DNA of 33,706 bases from Lachnospiraceae bacterium (GTDB taxonomy: Bacteria > Bacillota > Clostridia > Lachnospirales > Lachnospiraceae), in contig JAILOQ010000074.1 of NCBI GenBank assembly GCA_024690725.1, forward strand, positions 1 to 33,706, in the 5' to 3' direction. The stretch's first letter is position 1. Each line of letters opens with the position of its first letter. The position numbers and the translations under genes are program-made. Below, in pieces: positions 7,420 through 15,286 of the stretch. Under the pieces are notes generated by a model. The model was given only the letters and a program-made list of their open reading frames with translations, made no database searches and had not been told where the DNA came from.

Positions 7420-8631
7420 TTATTTCACTTCCACGGACTCGTAAGTGTAATCCACTGCTTCGATGATCTCATCTTTTCTGCCGCTTCCGGACTTCGTCAA
7501 ACCTGCGATCGCATAGTTTCTCTCGCCGCGGATAATGTAATAGATCGCCCCGTCACAGGTCGTCTCCTGATCCATTACAAAGCCGCTTCCCGTGATCTTA
7601 ATGCCGTGTCCGACATCGTTTCGCTCGATCTCACCCTTTAAATTCGATCCGGGCATTGCCGATTCCATAGCATCCGCCATGTAACGAGCAACCGTGGAAA
7701 GCTGTCCATCGTTATATTTCCCCAGTTCTCCCGTTGACAATCCGGTATTGGTCTGCTCAAAGATCATGATCATATCGAAATCATCCGACGACCGGCTGGC
7801 GTCCATGAAATCTTCCGGAACAAAGATCTTTAAGGAATCCGCATCCACTCCGTTCATCGCAGAGGTGAAACCGGCTATAAAGGAAGAAAACATTTCATTT
7901 TCCTCATACCCTGTGGGAACATGCAAAACAAGATCTCCGATCTCAACGGCAGTGGCAGCGTTCTTCACAGCCTCTTCCTCACCGGGAACATAGCTTGCGA
8001 TCTTCTCGGAAAGCATTCCCGTTTCATACGGGATATCGACGCAGAGGTAATTCTCCATATCCGAGATCACAGCTGCGGTATTTGCCGTTTCGGCCGCAGA
8101 ATTCACCGTTAAGCGGATATTGATCTCCCTACCGTCTTCGAGCATAAAGCCCGATAAGTACACCCAGGTACCGTCATATGCCTTTGCGCTGTCGTTAAAC
8201 ACAAGGTAGGAAACCGTGGCATCCACGCCCAAGTCGCCCGCAGTATCCACATCGGAAATAGCCAGATCACTGAAATCGTCCGCTTTCTTTACAAACTCGC
8301 GCTCGATCGTCTTTTTCAGTTTCTTATCCAAAGGCAGATCCTTCGTATCATCCGAATACATCGGATTCAGATTTACCTTACATTCCACACCGTCTTTCGT
8401 CGCAATGGCCGATGTCTCACCCACGTATGCACCTTCATCCGTCGGAAGGTATACAACGGTCTCTTTCCCCTCAGAAACCAGGGTATAACTCGTCAGATTG
8501 GCAAACCCCGCATATCCTGCGATATCTTCGCCAAACGCAGGCTGCTCGGTCACGACCGGTGCATCCTCCTTGCCACAAGCCGTAAAAATAGCCGCTAAAA
8601 CGATAGCTGTACACAAAAATCCCTTTTTCAT
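7420..8631 (-). CDS. lipoprotein of unknown function
   Basis: From the ATG at 8631 the protein has 403 residues and starts with a lipoprotein signal: basic MKKG, hydrophobic core LCTAIVLAAIF and cysteine in FTACGKE. A longer reading from 8661 would place ten charged residues before the signal, and GGGAGAG lies just before 8631, so the shorter start is preferred. The mature part is acidic, without transmembrane helices, and looks like a secreted alpha/beta protein; I recognise no family. A possible internal duplication is suggested by two segments containing SDMENYLCVDIPYE and DEIIEAVDYTYESV, each ending a domain. It follows the phosphoesterase gene by 104 bases but has its own -10 element, and the tRNA promoter starts right after it. 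Confidence 0.85.
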   Translation of the reverse strand: MKKGFLCTAIVLAAIFTACGKEDAPVVTEQPAFGEDIAGYAGFANLTSYTLVSEGKETVVYLPTDEGAYVGETSAIATKDGVECKVNLNPMYSDDTKDLPLDKKLKKTIEREFVKKADDFSDLAISDVDTAGDLGVDATVSYLVFNDSAKAYDGTWVYLSGFMLEDGREINIRLTVNSAAETANTAAVISDMENYLCVDIPYETGMLSEKIASYVPGEEEAVKNAATAVEIGDLVLHVPTGYEENEMFSSFIAGFTSAMNGVDADSLKIFVPEDFMDASRSSDDFDMIMIFEQTNTGLSTGELGKYNDGQLSTVARYMADAMESAMPGSNLKGEIERNDVGHGIKITGSGFVMDQETTCDGAIYYIIRGERNYAIAGLTKSGSGRKDEIIEAVDYTYESVEVK

Positions 8632-8706
8632 AATCTCTCCCTCACAAAATTCATCCTTCACACAATTCTATCGGCTTTCTCTTCCGATCTGTGCCACAAC
8701 ACTTCT

Positions 8707-8712
8707 ATTATA
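8707..8712 (-). promoter_or_regulatory. extended -10 element upstream of the lipoprotein gene
   Basis: Leftward TGGTATAAT, with no recognisable -35. An ATCGG-9-CCGAT inverted repeat (8670-8688) lies in the leader between it and the start codon. Confidence 0.55.
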
Positions 8713-8735
8713 CCACAAATCGCCGGATACGGCCG

Positions 8736-9215
8736 TCACACATAGCGGATCTCCGCATTTATCGTTCCGTCCGGATTGATCCACAGGATCGCATAGGACG
8801 GTTTTCTGTCTTCCTGTCTGGGTTGCGTCAAAGACCCCGGATTTATGATCAGCGTCCCCCTCACATCCCGAACCAGCGGGCGATGTGTATGTCCGTAAAG
8901 CACGACATCATAATGAAAGCTCACCGCTTCCGCATATAGGGAATCCAAGCCGTAATTTACACCGAATCTGTGCCCGTGCGTCATCCAAACCTTCTTCCCC
9001 TCGAAAACAAACTCTTTTTCCGACGGATATGCAAAGCTGAAATCGCAATTCCCGGTCACCGCACAAAAAGGAACCGGACACTTTTCCTCCATCCGTTCCG
9101 CACCGCCGACAAAATCGCCGCAATGCAGCACCATATCGATGTCCTTTTCCTTCTCCAGCACCTTATAAAAGTTTTCTTCTCTTCCATGGGTGTCACTTAC
9201 GACCAAAATACGCAT
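8736..9215 (-). CDS. YfcE/MJ0936-family metallophosphoesterase
   Basis: The 159-residue protein is a minimal calcineurin-like phosphoesterase. The metal-binding motifs are all present and in order: VSDTHG (residues 6-11), HCGDFVGG, GNCD, THGH and GHTHRP. Members hydrolyse phosphodiesters or phosphomonoesters with Mn2+ or similar metals; the physiological substrate is usually unknown. The start is 3 bases after the rdgB stop, so the two are cotranscribed and probably coupled. The length is normal for the family. Confidence 0.92.
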   Translation of the reverse strand: MRILVVSDTHGREENFYKVLEKEKDIDMVLHCGDFVGGAERMEEKCPVPFCAVTGNCDFSFAYPSEKEFVFEGKKVWMTHGHRFGVNYGLDSLYAEAVSFHYDVVLYGHTHRPLVRDVRGTLIINPGSLTQPRQEDRKPSYAILWINPDGTINAEIRYV

Positions 9216-9218
9216 GCG

Positions 9219-9821
9219 TTAACCTTCCAATCTGCTTTCCAGCTGTTTATGCATTTTCCGTAAAGCCTGTCCCCTATGGCTGATCGCATTCTTCTCTTCC
9301 GGAGAGATCTCGGCACTCGTCTGTCCGTACTCCGGTAAAAAGAAGATCGGATCATATCCGAAACCGTTTTCGCCCGCGATCTCATAACCGATCTCGCCTT
9401 CCATCACACCCTCTTCACAAATAACCTCTCCATCCGGCATGACAGCTGCCATGGCGCAGACAAAGCGTGCGTTTCTCTTTCCCTTCGGCACATCCTTCAT
9501 CCGGTCTAAAAGGTTTTGGTTCTTAATATCATAAGAAGTATCTTCTCCGAGGTAACGCGCGGAATAGATTCCCGGTTCCCCGTTTAATGCATCGATCACA
9601 AGTCCCGAATCATCCGCGACAACGATCGCATCCTTTGTAAGCTTCGCAATGCCTTTTGCCTTGATCACGGCATTTTCCATGAAGGTCTTACCGTCTTCCT
9701 CGATATCAGCCTCAATTCCGGCTTCCTTTAAGGTCTTTACAGTTACATCGAGGTTTTGTAACATCATGGAGACCTCTCTGACCTTATTCACATTCGTCGT
9801 AGCAAAGATAATGTCTGTCAT
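9219..9821 (-). CDS. rdgB: non-canonical purine NTP pyrophosphatase (RdgB/HAM1)
   Basis: The 200-residue protein has the family's landmarks: FATTNVNKVREV at the N-terminus, ENAVIKAKGIA, VADDSGLVIDALNGEPGIYSAR-like active-site segment, GENGFGYDPIF and the C-terminal SHRGQAL. It hydrolyses dITP, XTP and related nucleotides to monophosphates, keeping them out of DNA and RNA. It starts 2 bases after the preceding membrane-anchored gene and is followed after 3 bases by the phosphoesterase, a pairing common in Firmicutes. Confidence 0.96.
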   Translation of the reverse strand: MTDIIFATTNVNKVREVSMMLQNLDVTVKTLKEAGIEADIEEDGKTFMENAVIKAKGIAKLTKDAIVVADDSGLVIDALNGEPGIYSARYLGEDTSYDIKNQNLLDRMKDVPKGKRNARFVCAMAAVMPDGEVICEEGVMEGEIGYEIAGENGFGYDPIFFLPEYGQTSAEISPEEKNAISHRGQALRKMHKQLESRLEG

Positions 9822-9823
9822 AC

Positions 9824-10846
9824 CTATTTTTTATATCCTTCCTTAAGCGCCATCGCCGTTACCTGTGTCACCCAATCCGAAACATCGATCGGCTCTGTAG
9901 CTTCTACTTTTATGATCACTGCCGGAACCGTACATTTCTCCAACGTTTCGTCCGACACTTTTTCCATGTCGACCTCGATCCCCTTTGCACTGTCCGAAAC
10001 ACTGCGATAATACTCCTCCAAAAGTCCGGCCAAAGCCGCAGAATCAAAGCCCGGTATCACAAAACTATCGTTATATAATATATGTATTTTATCGGATACT
10101 CCGTCCTTTATTTCCCCATCCTGATCTACGATACTGCGATCCGCAGGCAATGCTACCGTCTCCAGACAAATATAATAATCCGCCTGAATCTCATTCGCAC
10201 CTTCCGCACCTGCGTTATAGAACAGACCGACAGAGCTTCCCATGGTATACTGATCCAGATAATTGCGCTGCGCCTCATCAAAGCCGTCATATACCCCGAG
10301 TACATCATACATCTGTGCCGGTTTTGTCAATCGAAGCTCCAAAGCGCCATCCACCGGAATATTCACCACTTCATATGCACTGTCCACCACAAAGGAAAAC
10401 GACAGGCTGTACGCTTCCGCAGACATCGCAACACCATGCACCGTCCCCTCTTTGATCAACACGGGATTCTTCTTGTAAAACTGCTCGATCGTATTGATCC
10501 CGTCGTTCTTTTCCTCGGAAACCAGTTCCACGTAAAGAATATGATGCGCCACATCCATGGCAACGGAAACGGAAGCCTCTTTCATGTTCTCCGTATACGG
10601 GATCCGGATATCATAGATCCCTTCCGTCATAACCTGCGCATCCAGCACGGTTCCGAGCGCGCTCAGCTTATCCTCCGGATCTGCACTCTTTTGCATTACC
10701 ACATTGCTTTGCTGCTTTGGCATTTCCTTTCCTACCTCAGCCTCCAGAACCCGCCCCGAACCAAGGGCATATAAAATTATGGGAAATCCTACCAGAAAAA
10801 GCAGAATCGCTACTCTGACCAGCAGTTTATCTTCCTGTTTTGTCAT
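9824..10846 (-). CDS. membrane-anchored extracytoplasmic protein of unknown function
   Basis: The 340-residue protein has a short basic N-terminus, one hydrophobic helix (about residues 8-28, VAILLFLVGFPIILYALG) and a large acidic outer part. The outer part has a beta-rich segment (about 65-165) reminiscent of AMIN-like domains of cell-wall amidases, but no amidase catalytic motif is visible; I do not assign a family. AGGTG precedes the ATG by 5 bases. It lies 11 bases after the THUMP methyltransferase gene and 2 bases before rdgB, so it belongs to the same operon. The setting suggests a housekeeping envelope role; this is inference only. Confidence 0.82.
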   Translation of the reverse strand: MTKQEDKLLVRVAILLFLVGFPIILYALGSGRVLEAEVGKEMPKQQSNVVMQKSADPEDKLSALGTVLDAQVMTEGIYDIRIPYTENMKEASVSVAMDVAHHILYVELVSEEKNDGINTIEQFYKKNPVLIKEGTVHGVAMSAEAYSLSFSFVVDSAYEVVNIPVDGALELRLTKPAQMYDVLGVYDGFDEAQRNYLDQYTMGSSVGLFYNAGAEGANEIQADYYICLETVALPADRSIVDQDGEIKDGVSDKIHILYNDSFVIPGFDSAALAGLLEEYYRSVSDSAKGIEVDMEKVSDETLEKCTVPAVIIKVEATEPIDVSDWVTQVTAMALKEGYKK

Positions 10847-10857
10847 AATAACACCTA

Positions 10858-12027
10858 TTATTTATCTTCTCTTTGGTCCGACGTATTTCGCTTGGGCGGT
10901 TTCGGACCCATATATTGGTAAAAATATGTCTTCAGCATACCGTTGTAGAGCTTACGGTTCTTATCCGCCTTGGCCCCAATGGCCTGCTGCGCCTTTTCAT
11001 AGGAAGTGATCACATACATCGACCAGCTGTCGAGGGTGCGATACCGCTCTCCCAGGATCGCATAGAGTCGCTCGATCTCTCTCTCGTCGCCAAGTCGTTC
11101 GCCATAGGGCGGATTGGTGATCAAAAATCCGTATTTCTTACGATGTGCCAGTTGTTCCACGGATCTGGTCTGAAAATGGATCAGATGGTCCACGCCCGCC
11201 ATCTTTGCATTGGCTCTCGCGATCTCCACCATCTGCGGATCGATATCATACCCCTGAATATCCGTTTCAGAGGGCATTTCAACTGCTTCTTTCGCCTCTT
11301 CGATGTTATCCTTCCAGATCTTGCCGGACACGATATGTCCCCATTTCATGGCACGAAACTCACGTCTCATGCCCGGAGCCATATTGGCCGCCATTAAAGC
11401 CGCTTCGATCGGAAATGTACCGCTTCCGCAAAACGGATCGACCAGGATCCTGTCCTTTCTCCAGGGCGTCAGTCCGATCAGGGCCGCCGCCATATTTTCC
11501 GCGATCGGTGCCTTCGCCGTAAGCTTCCGATAACCGCGCTTATGCAGGGATTCTCCCGTCGTATCAAGTCCTATGGTCACAACATCTTTATATAAGAAGA
11601 CACGGACCGGATAGTCCTCTCCGCTCTCCTCAAACCAGGATACGTCATATACCCTGCCTAATCGGCTCACCATGGCCTTTTTCATGATCGATTGGATATC
11701 CGACGGGCTAAAGAGCTTACTCTTCACGCTGGCCGCTTTCGTGACCCAGAAACGCCCATCCTTCGGAATGTATTCTTCCCAAGGAAGCGCCTTCGTTCCT
11801 TCAAAGAGTTCATCAAAGGTTGTCGCCTCAAATTCTCCGACCTTGATCAATACACGTTCCGCACTGCGGAGCCAGATATTGGCACGCGCCACTGCGTCCG
11901 CGTCGCCCAAAAACGTCACACGTCCGTCTTCCACCTTCGAGATCTCATATCCCAGATCCAGTATTTCTCTTTTTAATACCGCTTCCAGACCAAAATGGCA
12001 GGGAACGATCAATTCCAAAAACTTCAT
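10858..12027 (-). CDS. THUMP-domain class I SAM-dependent RNA methyltransferase (RlmL/YpsC type)
   Basis: Starting at the ATG at 12027 the protein has 389 residues. GGAAGG lies 5 bases upstream, and homologues of this type start with a similar MKFLELIVPCHFGLE segment, so the 42-residue longer reading is rejected. The N-terminal part is a ferredoxin-like plus THUMP RNA-binding region (to about 165). The SAM-binding motif DPFCGSG is at 197-203 and the N-methylation motif NPPYGER at 305-311. The family methylates guanine N2 in rRNA or tRNA. The C-terminal tail is basic. It heads the operon with the membrane-anchored protein, rdgB and the phosphoesterase and has a good promoter 40 bases upstream. 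Confidence 0.92.
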   Translation of the reverse strand: MKFLELIVPCHFGLEAVLKREILDLGYEISKVEDGRVTFLGDADAVARANIWLRSAERVLIKVGEFEATTFDELFEGTKALPWEEYIPKDGRFWVTKAASVKSKLFSPSDIQSIMKKAMVSRLGRVYDVSWFEESGEDYPVRVFLYKDVVTIGLDTTGESLHKRGYRKLTAKAPIAENMAAALIGLTPWRKDRILVDPFCGSGTFPIEAALMAANMAPGMRREFRAMKWGHIVSGKIWKDNIEEAKEAVEMPSETDIQGYDIDPQMVEIARANAKMAGVDHLIHFQTRSVEQLAHRKKYGFLITNPPYGERLGDEREIERLYAILGERYRTLDSWSMYVITSYEKAQQAIGAKADKNRKLYNGMLKTYFYQYMGPKPPKRNTSDQREDK

Positions 12028-12072
12028 ACTTCCTTCCGATCCATATGCGTTCCAAAACAATCGCATGAAGTT

Positions 12073-12101
12073 ATTATAACAATGCAGTTTTTTCTTGTAA
12101 A
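12073..12101 (-). promoter_or_regulatory. proximal sigma-A promoter of the RNA methyltransferase operon
   Basis: Leftward TTTACA (12101-12096), 17-base spacer, TATAAT (12078-12073). It would start transcription near 12066, giving a leader of about 40 bases. Confidence 0.75.
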
Positions 12102-12134
12102 CCACAGCATATTGTGGTATCCCGCCATAAATGG

Positions 12135-12240
12135 GCATAGTAAAACAGGTCATCAGGGGTGATGACCTGTTCCACGGGGAGTATAAAAAATATATCAGTT
12201 CCCGATAGGATATTTAATTGGGGATTATTACCCTATCGTT
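12135..12240 (-). ncRNA. candidate structured leader or small RNA
   Basis: A distal promoter (12247-12275) would start transcription near 12240. The first bases form an inverted repeat, CGATAGG/CCTATCG (12238-12203). It is followed by a T6 stretch (12190-12185), then a perfect 12-base stem with a four-base loop (12171-12144, AACAGGTCATCA and its complement) that ends in TTTTAC. This could be a roughly 100-base RNA ending at the second hairpin, or a regulated 5' leader of the methyltransferase gene. I recognise no known riboswitch or 6S-type core. No ORF of note lies within it. Confidence 0.4.
12144..12171. repeat. perfect 12-base inverted repeat
   Basis: AACAGGTCATCA, four G/C bases, then TGATGACCTGTT. 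On the leftward strand it is followed by TTAC, a weak terminator tail. Confidence 0.75.
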
Positions 12241-12246
12241 AAGATA

Positions 12247-12275
12247 ATTATATTTCAAGCGATAGTTTTTTTCAA
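12247..12275 (-). promoter_or_regulatory. distal sigma-A promoter
   Basis: Leftward TTGAAA (12275-12270), 17-base spacer, TATAAT (12252-12247). It lies 60 bases past the YesL-like stop codon and directs transcription across 12028-12240, toward the methyltransferase. CGATAG in its spacer repeats the arm of the inverted repeat just downstream. Confidence 0.7.
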
Positions 12276-12334
12276 TAGTGTACTTCGAAAAACACAAACA
12301 AATTTTCTCGTATTTTTTCGGCATTTTATCCCGA

Positions 12335-13159
12335 CTACTCCACGGAAGGATTTTGCGCAGCGGAGTCCGAATCGTAGCCGGATGCCTCTTGCGCATCGGA
12401 ATCGGATGCGTTTTCCGCAGCACCCATCATGGCTTTCTCATACACGCCGGGCGCATGTGTCACCTTATGTGTAAGGTCTTTTTCCTTCTTTTCCTCGTTC
12501 TCCTGCGTCGAGCTTACCTTATCAAAGACTTTCCTTACCGTATATGTCGTTCCGTATGCCACAGCACCGAAGATCAACACCAAAAACAGCCACCACGTCA
12601 TAAAAAACACTTGCGGCCTCGCCAGACAGATCAGGATCGGTGCCACCCATGCCAAAAAGATCTTCAGCCAGCTACCCAGATTACTGATCGCAAGCAAGAG
12701 AGAATTCTTTACATTGTTCCAAAACGTATTCTCAAATCTTGCAATGACCGGAAAAAGAAAGGGCATCTCCAGGCATAACAATGCTACTTCGATCACGATC
12801 ACTACTTTGTATACATTGACCATCGGACCGCTAAAACTTGCCACATAAAGGTTCTCCGCAAACAGCACGGCACATGCCAGCAAAAACAGCATCCATGCCG
12901 CAAATGCCTGCTTGAAATTATCCTTAAAGGCCTGCTTGTATCCCGCAAACAATCCCGCATCATCTCCGGAGATCACACGGAAGGTCATCGTATAAAGCGC
13001 TGCCAGACTCGGGCCGATCGTAACGATCGGGAGACTGAAGATAACAAAGAATACGTTCAGAGCAAATACATTGCCCAATACATCCAATGCTCTCCATAGG
13101 ATTCCCTGTGCGCCTCTCGGTTTCTGTTTCTTTGGTACTTCGTTGTCAAACTGAGCCAA
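12335..13159 (-). CDS. YesL-like (DUF624) membrane protein
   Basis: The 274-residue protein has about five to six hydrophobic helices between residues 30 and 205 and the family-like segments LNVFFVIFSLPIVTIGPSLAALY and FPVIARFENTFWNNVKNSLLLAI (shown in part). DUF624/YesL proteins are widespread in Firmicutes next to CUT1 sugar transporters; their role is unknown. The C-terminal 60 residues are charged and then rich in Ser, Asp and Ala, an unusual low-complexity tail. It starts 14 bases after the foldase gene and shares its promoter. No clear terminator follows. Confidence 0.85.
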   Translation of the reverse strand: MAQFDNEVPKKQKPRGAQGILWRALDVLGNVFALNVFFVIFSLPIVTIGPSLAALYTMTFRVISGDDAGLFAGYKQAFKDNFKQAFAAWMLFLLACAVLFAENLYVASFSGPMVNVYKVVIVIEVALLCLEMPFLFPVIARFENTFWNNVKNSLLLAISNLGSWLKIFLAWVAPILICLARPQVFFMTWWLFLVLIFGAVAYGTTYTVRKVFDKVSSTQENEEKKEKDLTHKVTHAPGVYEKAMMGAAENASDSDAQEASGYDSDSAAQNPSVE

Positions 13160-13173
13160 TCGTTCTCTCCTTA

Positions 13174-14238
13174 TTAATACAGATTCTTATCTTTCATTTC
13201 CTGACAGATCGCTTTCACATCGATCGCATCCGTGATCGCAGAGTCAACCGTAAGCTCTCCTACGCCTGCGGCGGTACACCAGTTGTTCTGGAGAGTGGAA
13301 AGCATATTCTGCGCTCCCTGCTGTGACAGATAATCGATCAGGAAGGCTTTGTACTCTTCATCGTTGTTATTGTCCATACGTGCGATCATAAAGCCTGCCG
13401 GCGTTGCGATTACATTGGAAATATCACCGTTTTCCATGTTCTCAATGGCTTTATTGAGTTCTTCCACATAAGCACCCTCAAAATTGTGCTCCATGCCCGA
13501 ATAAGCCTCAATTCCGTACTCTTTGACCAATTCTTCCATACTCTCACCGGCCAGGGCGCGTTCTCTGTACTCATTCGCCTTCTTTAACTGCTCGGCAAGT
13601 TCTTTCTCACCCAAAGGTATTGCATTACCGGAAACGTCCCTTTTCGGCTCTCCCGAAGCATCGTATTCCACACTGGGGAATAACGCATAATAAATACTGT
13701 GGAAAGTCAGCTCACCATAATCTTCTTCGATTCCCGGCTTTGAGTCCTTCGCAAGATCCGAAAGTGCCTTCTTCGTTAAAGCATCGATGTATTTTTGTTT
13801 AACGAACAATTCCTTGACGCAATCCTTGTCAATTCCGTACTTTCCAAGAAAATCCGCACCGAAATGTTGATAGAAATTGTTGGTACCGGTGTCGGCACCC
13901 GAAAGGTCATTCTCCGAAACAACAACGTCTTCCGTCACATCCGCCAGAATGTATTCCACGGTCTCTAACTTTAACTCTTCCGTCACCGCTGAAATGATCT
14001 CAGCCTTCTTTTCATCCGTCACCGAAGCCGGATCCACGGAATTATTGTAACAATACTGGATCAGATACAGATAATACTCCTGAAGGGTAACATCATGATC
14101 CTCGATCGTCATCACCACGGTTTCTTTTGCCGTATCTTCCGATACTACTTCTTCTTTTCCACAGCCCGTAAGCACGCTTGCCAGGGTAATGGAAACCGAA
14201 AGCAAGAGTGTGACTGCCTTATGCATTGACTTTTTCAT
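13174..14238 (-). CDS. PrsA/SurA-like foldase lipoprotein
   Basis: From ATG 14238 the protein has 354 residues; GGAGG lies 5 bases upstream and the lipoprotein signal (MKKSMHKAVTLLLSVS... LTGC) begins there, so the 34-residue longer reading is rejected. The N-terminal half is helical and SurA_N/PrsA-like, with the pattern of a trigger-factor-type chaperone. The C-terminal half includes a divergent parvulin-type segment (GAYVEELNKAIENMENGDIS, then NVIATPAGFMIARM). Parvulin residues are poorly kept, so it may be a chaperone without isomerase activity. It has its own promoter after the transporter terminator and is followed by the YesL-like gene. A role in folding exported sugar-utilisation proteins is inferred from position. 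Confidence 0.8.
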   Translation of the reverse strand: MKKSMHKAVTLLLSVSITLASVLTGCGKEEVVSEDTAKETVVMTIEDHDVTLQEYYLYLIQYCYNNSVDPASVTDEKKAEIISAVTEELKLETVEYILADVTEDVVVSENDLSGADTGTNNFYQHFGADFLGKYGIDKDCVKELFVKQKYIDALTKKALSDLAKDSKPGIEEDYGELTFHSIYYALFPSVEYDASGEPKRDVSGNAIPLGEKELAEQLKKANEYRERALAGESMEELVKEYGIEAYSGMEHNFEGAYVEELNKAIENMENGDISNVIATPAGFMIARMDNNNDEEYKAFLIDYLSQQGAQNMLSTLQNNWCTAAGVGELTVDSAITDAIDVKAICQEMKDKNLY

Positions 14239-14269
14239 AATATCCTCCAATGGTCTGTAACCAAAAAGT

Positions 14270-14298
14270 ATTATAAACCACCGATTTTCAAAAAACAA
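14270..14298 (-). promoter_or_regulatory. sigma-A promoter of the foldase-YesL unit
   Basis: Leftward TTGTTT (14298-14293), 17-base spacer, TATAAT (14275-14270), directly after the transporter operon terminator. Confidence 0.65.
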
Positions 14299-14306
14299 TA
14301 AACTGC

Positions 14307-14358
14307 GCATAAAATAAGTGCGATTACACAGAATTTTCACATTCTGTATAACCGCACT
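14307..14358 (-). terminator. intrinsic terminator of the sugar transporter operon
   Basis: AGTGCG/CGCACT extended by an imperfect TTACACAGAAT/ATTCTGTATAA stem (about 18 pairs, few mismatches) with a six-base loop, followed on the leftward strand by TTATTTTAT. It lies 40 bases after the second permease stop. Confidence 0.8.
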
Positions 14359-14398
14359 GCATTACTTTTATGGAAGTGAACTTACAATAAGTTCAAAA

Positions 14399-15268
14399 TT
14401 ACTCCTTTACACCACCAAGTGCTACACCGGCTACGATGTACTTAGAAAGGAATAAGTATGCTACGAGGATCGGAATAACGGTAATAAACAATCCTGCGTA
14501 AATCTGACCAAAGTCACGCTTCTTATCGTTGGACTTTAAGGACTCAACGAACATAGGCATAGTTCCCTTATCCTGCTCTGTAGCAAGCAAGATGGAAGGC
14601 GTATACAGGTTGTTCCAAGATGCAACGAATGCGAAGATGGCCTGTGTAGCCATAGCGGGCTTGATCAACGGAATACCGATCGTGTTGAAGATACGGAACT
14701 CGCCTGCACCATCGATACGGGCAGCTTCAACGATCTCAACCGACAAACCGGTCTGCATATACTGCTTCATGAAGTAAACCGTCGTAGGAGCAGCCATTGC
14801 AGGAAGGATCAAAGGAAGGAAAGTACCATACATATGTGTAAGCTCACAAACCTTGATCAAACCGACGATAGATACCTGCGTAGGGATCATCATGATAGCA
14901 TAAATGAAGCCCCATGCAAAATTCTTACCCTTGAAGTTATAAACCGTCAGACCGTAAGCAGTTAAAGATGCAAAATAGATCTGTAACAATGTGGTCGGTA
15001 CGGTAACGATCAAAGAGTTCAACAACGCTCTCCACAAAGATACGGAAGATGTTGCATTTGTCTTTGCGATCAATCCGGCATAGTTCCTGAAGAAGTACTT
15101 ACCGGGCAGGAAATGTAATCCCTGCTTAATTACATTAGACTCCAAAGTGGAGTTAATGATCAATACATAAAACGGGAACAGAGATAAGATACAAAGAAGA
15201 ATACAAATAACGTATCTGAAGATCTTTTTCCCGGATGTTTTTTTCTTTCCAACAGCGGTTGTTTCCAT
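14399..15268 (-). CDS. CUT1 sugar ABC transporter permease (MalG-like)
   Basis: The 289-residue protein has six predicted membrane helices and the cytoplasmic EAA loop near residues 186-205 (EAARIDGAGEFRIFNTIGIP), the contact site for the ATPase. The C-terminus GVALGGVKE is typical of the MalG-like half (usually G(A)VKG). It forms the channel with the preceding permease. It starts 18 bases after the upstream gene, with AAGGAGG 10 bases before the ATG. No ATP-binding gene is present in the operon, so the energy subunit is probably a shared MsmX/MsiK-type ATPase elsewhere. Confidence 0.94.
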   Translation of the reverse strand: METTAVGKKKTSGKKIFRYVICILLCILSLFPFYVLIINSTLESNVIKQGLHFLPGKYFFRNYAGLIAKTNATSSVSLWRALLNSLIVTVPTTLLQIYFASLTAYGLTVYNFKGKNFAWGFIYAIMMIPTQVSIVGLIKVCELTHMYGTFLPLILPAMAAPTTVYFMKQYMQTGLSVEIVEAARIDGAGEFRIFNTIGIPLIKPAMATQAIFAFVASWNNLYTPSILLATEQDKGTMPMFVESLKSNDKKRDFGQIYAGLFITVIPILVAYLFLSKYIVAGVALGGVKE

Positions 15269-15286
15269 CAGTTATATTCCTCCTTC

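Noticed and set aside
10082-10774. 230-codon plus-strand frame opposite the unknown membrane-anchored protein
   Set aside because: The leftward frame has a proper start site, a membrane anchor and operon spacing. The plus-strand product is His/Ile/Arg-rich without structure.
12135-12240. Known riboswitch or T-box in the methyltransferase leader
   Set aside because: I find no conserved core of a SAM, guanidine, purine or T-box element; only simple hairpins are visible.
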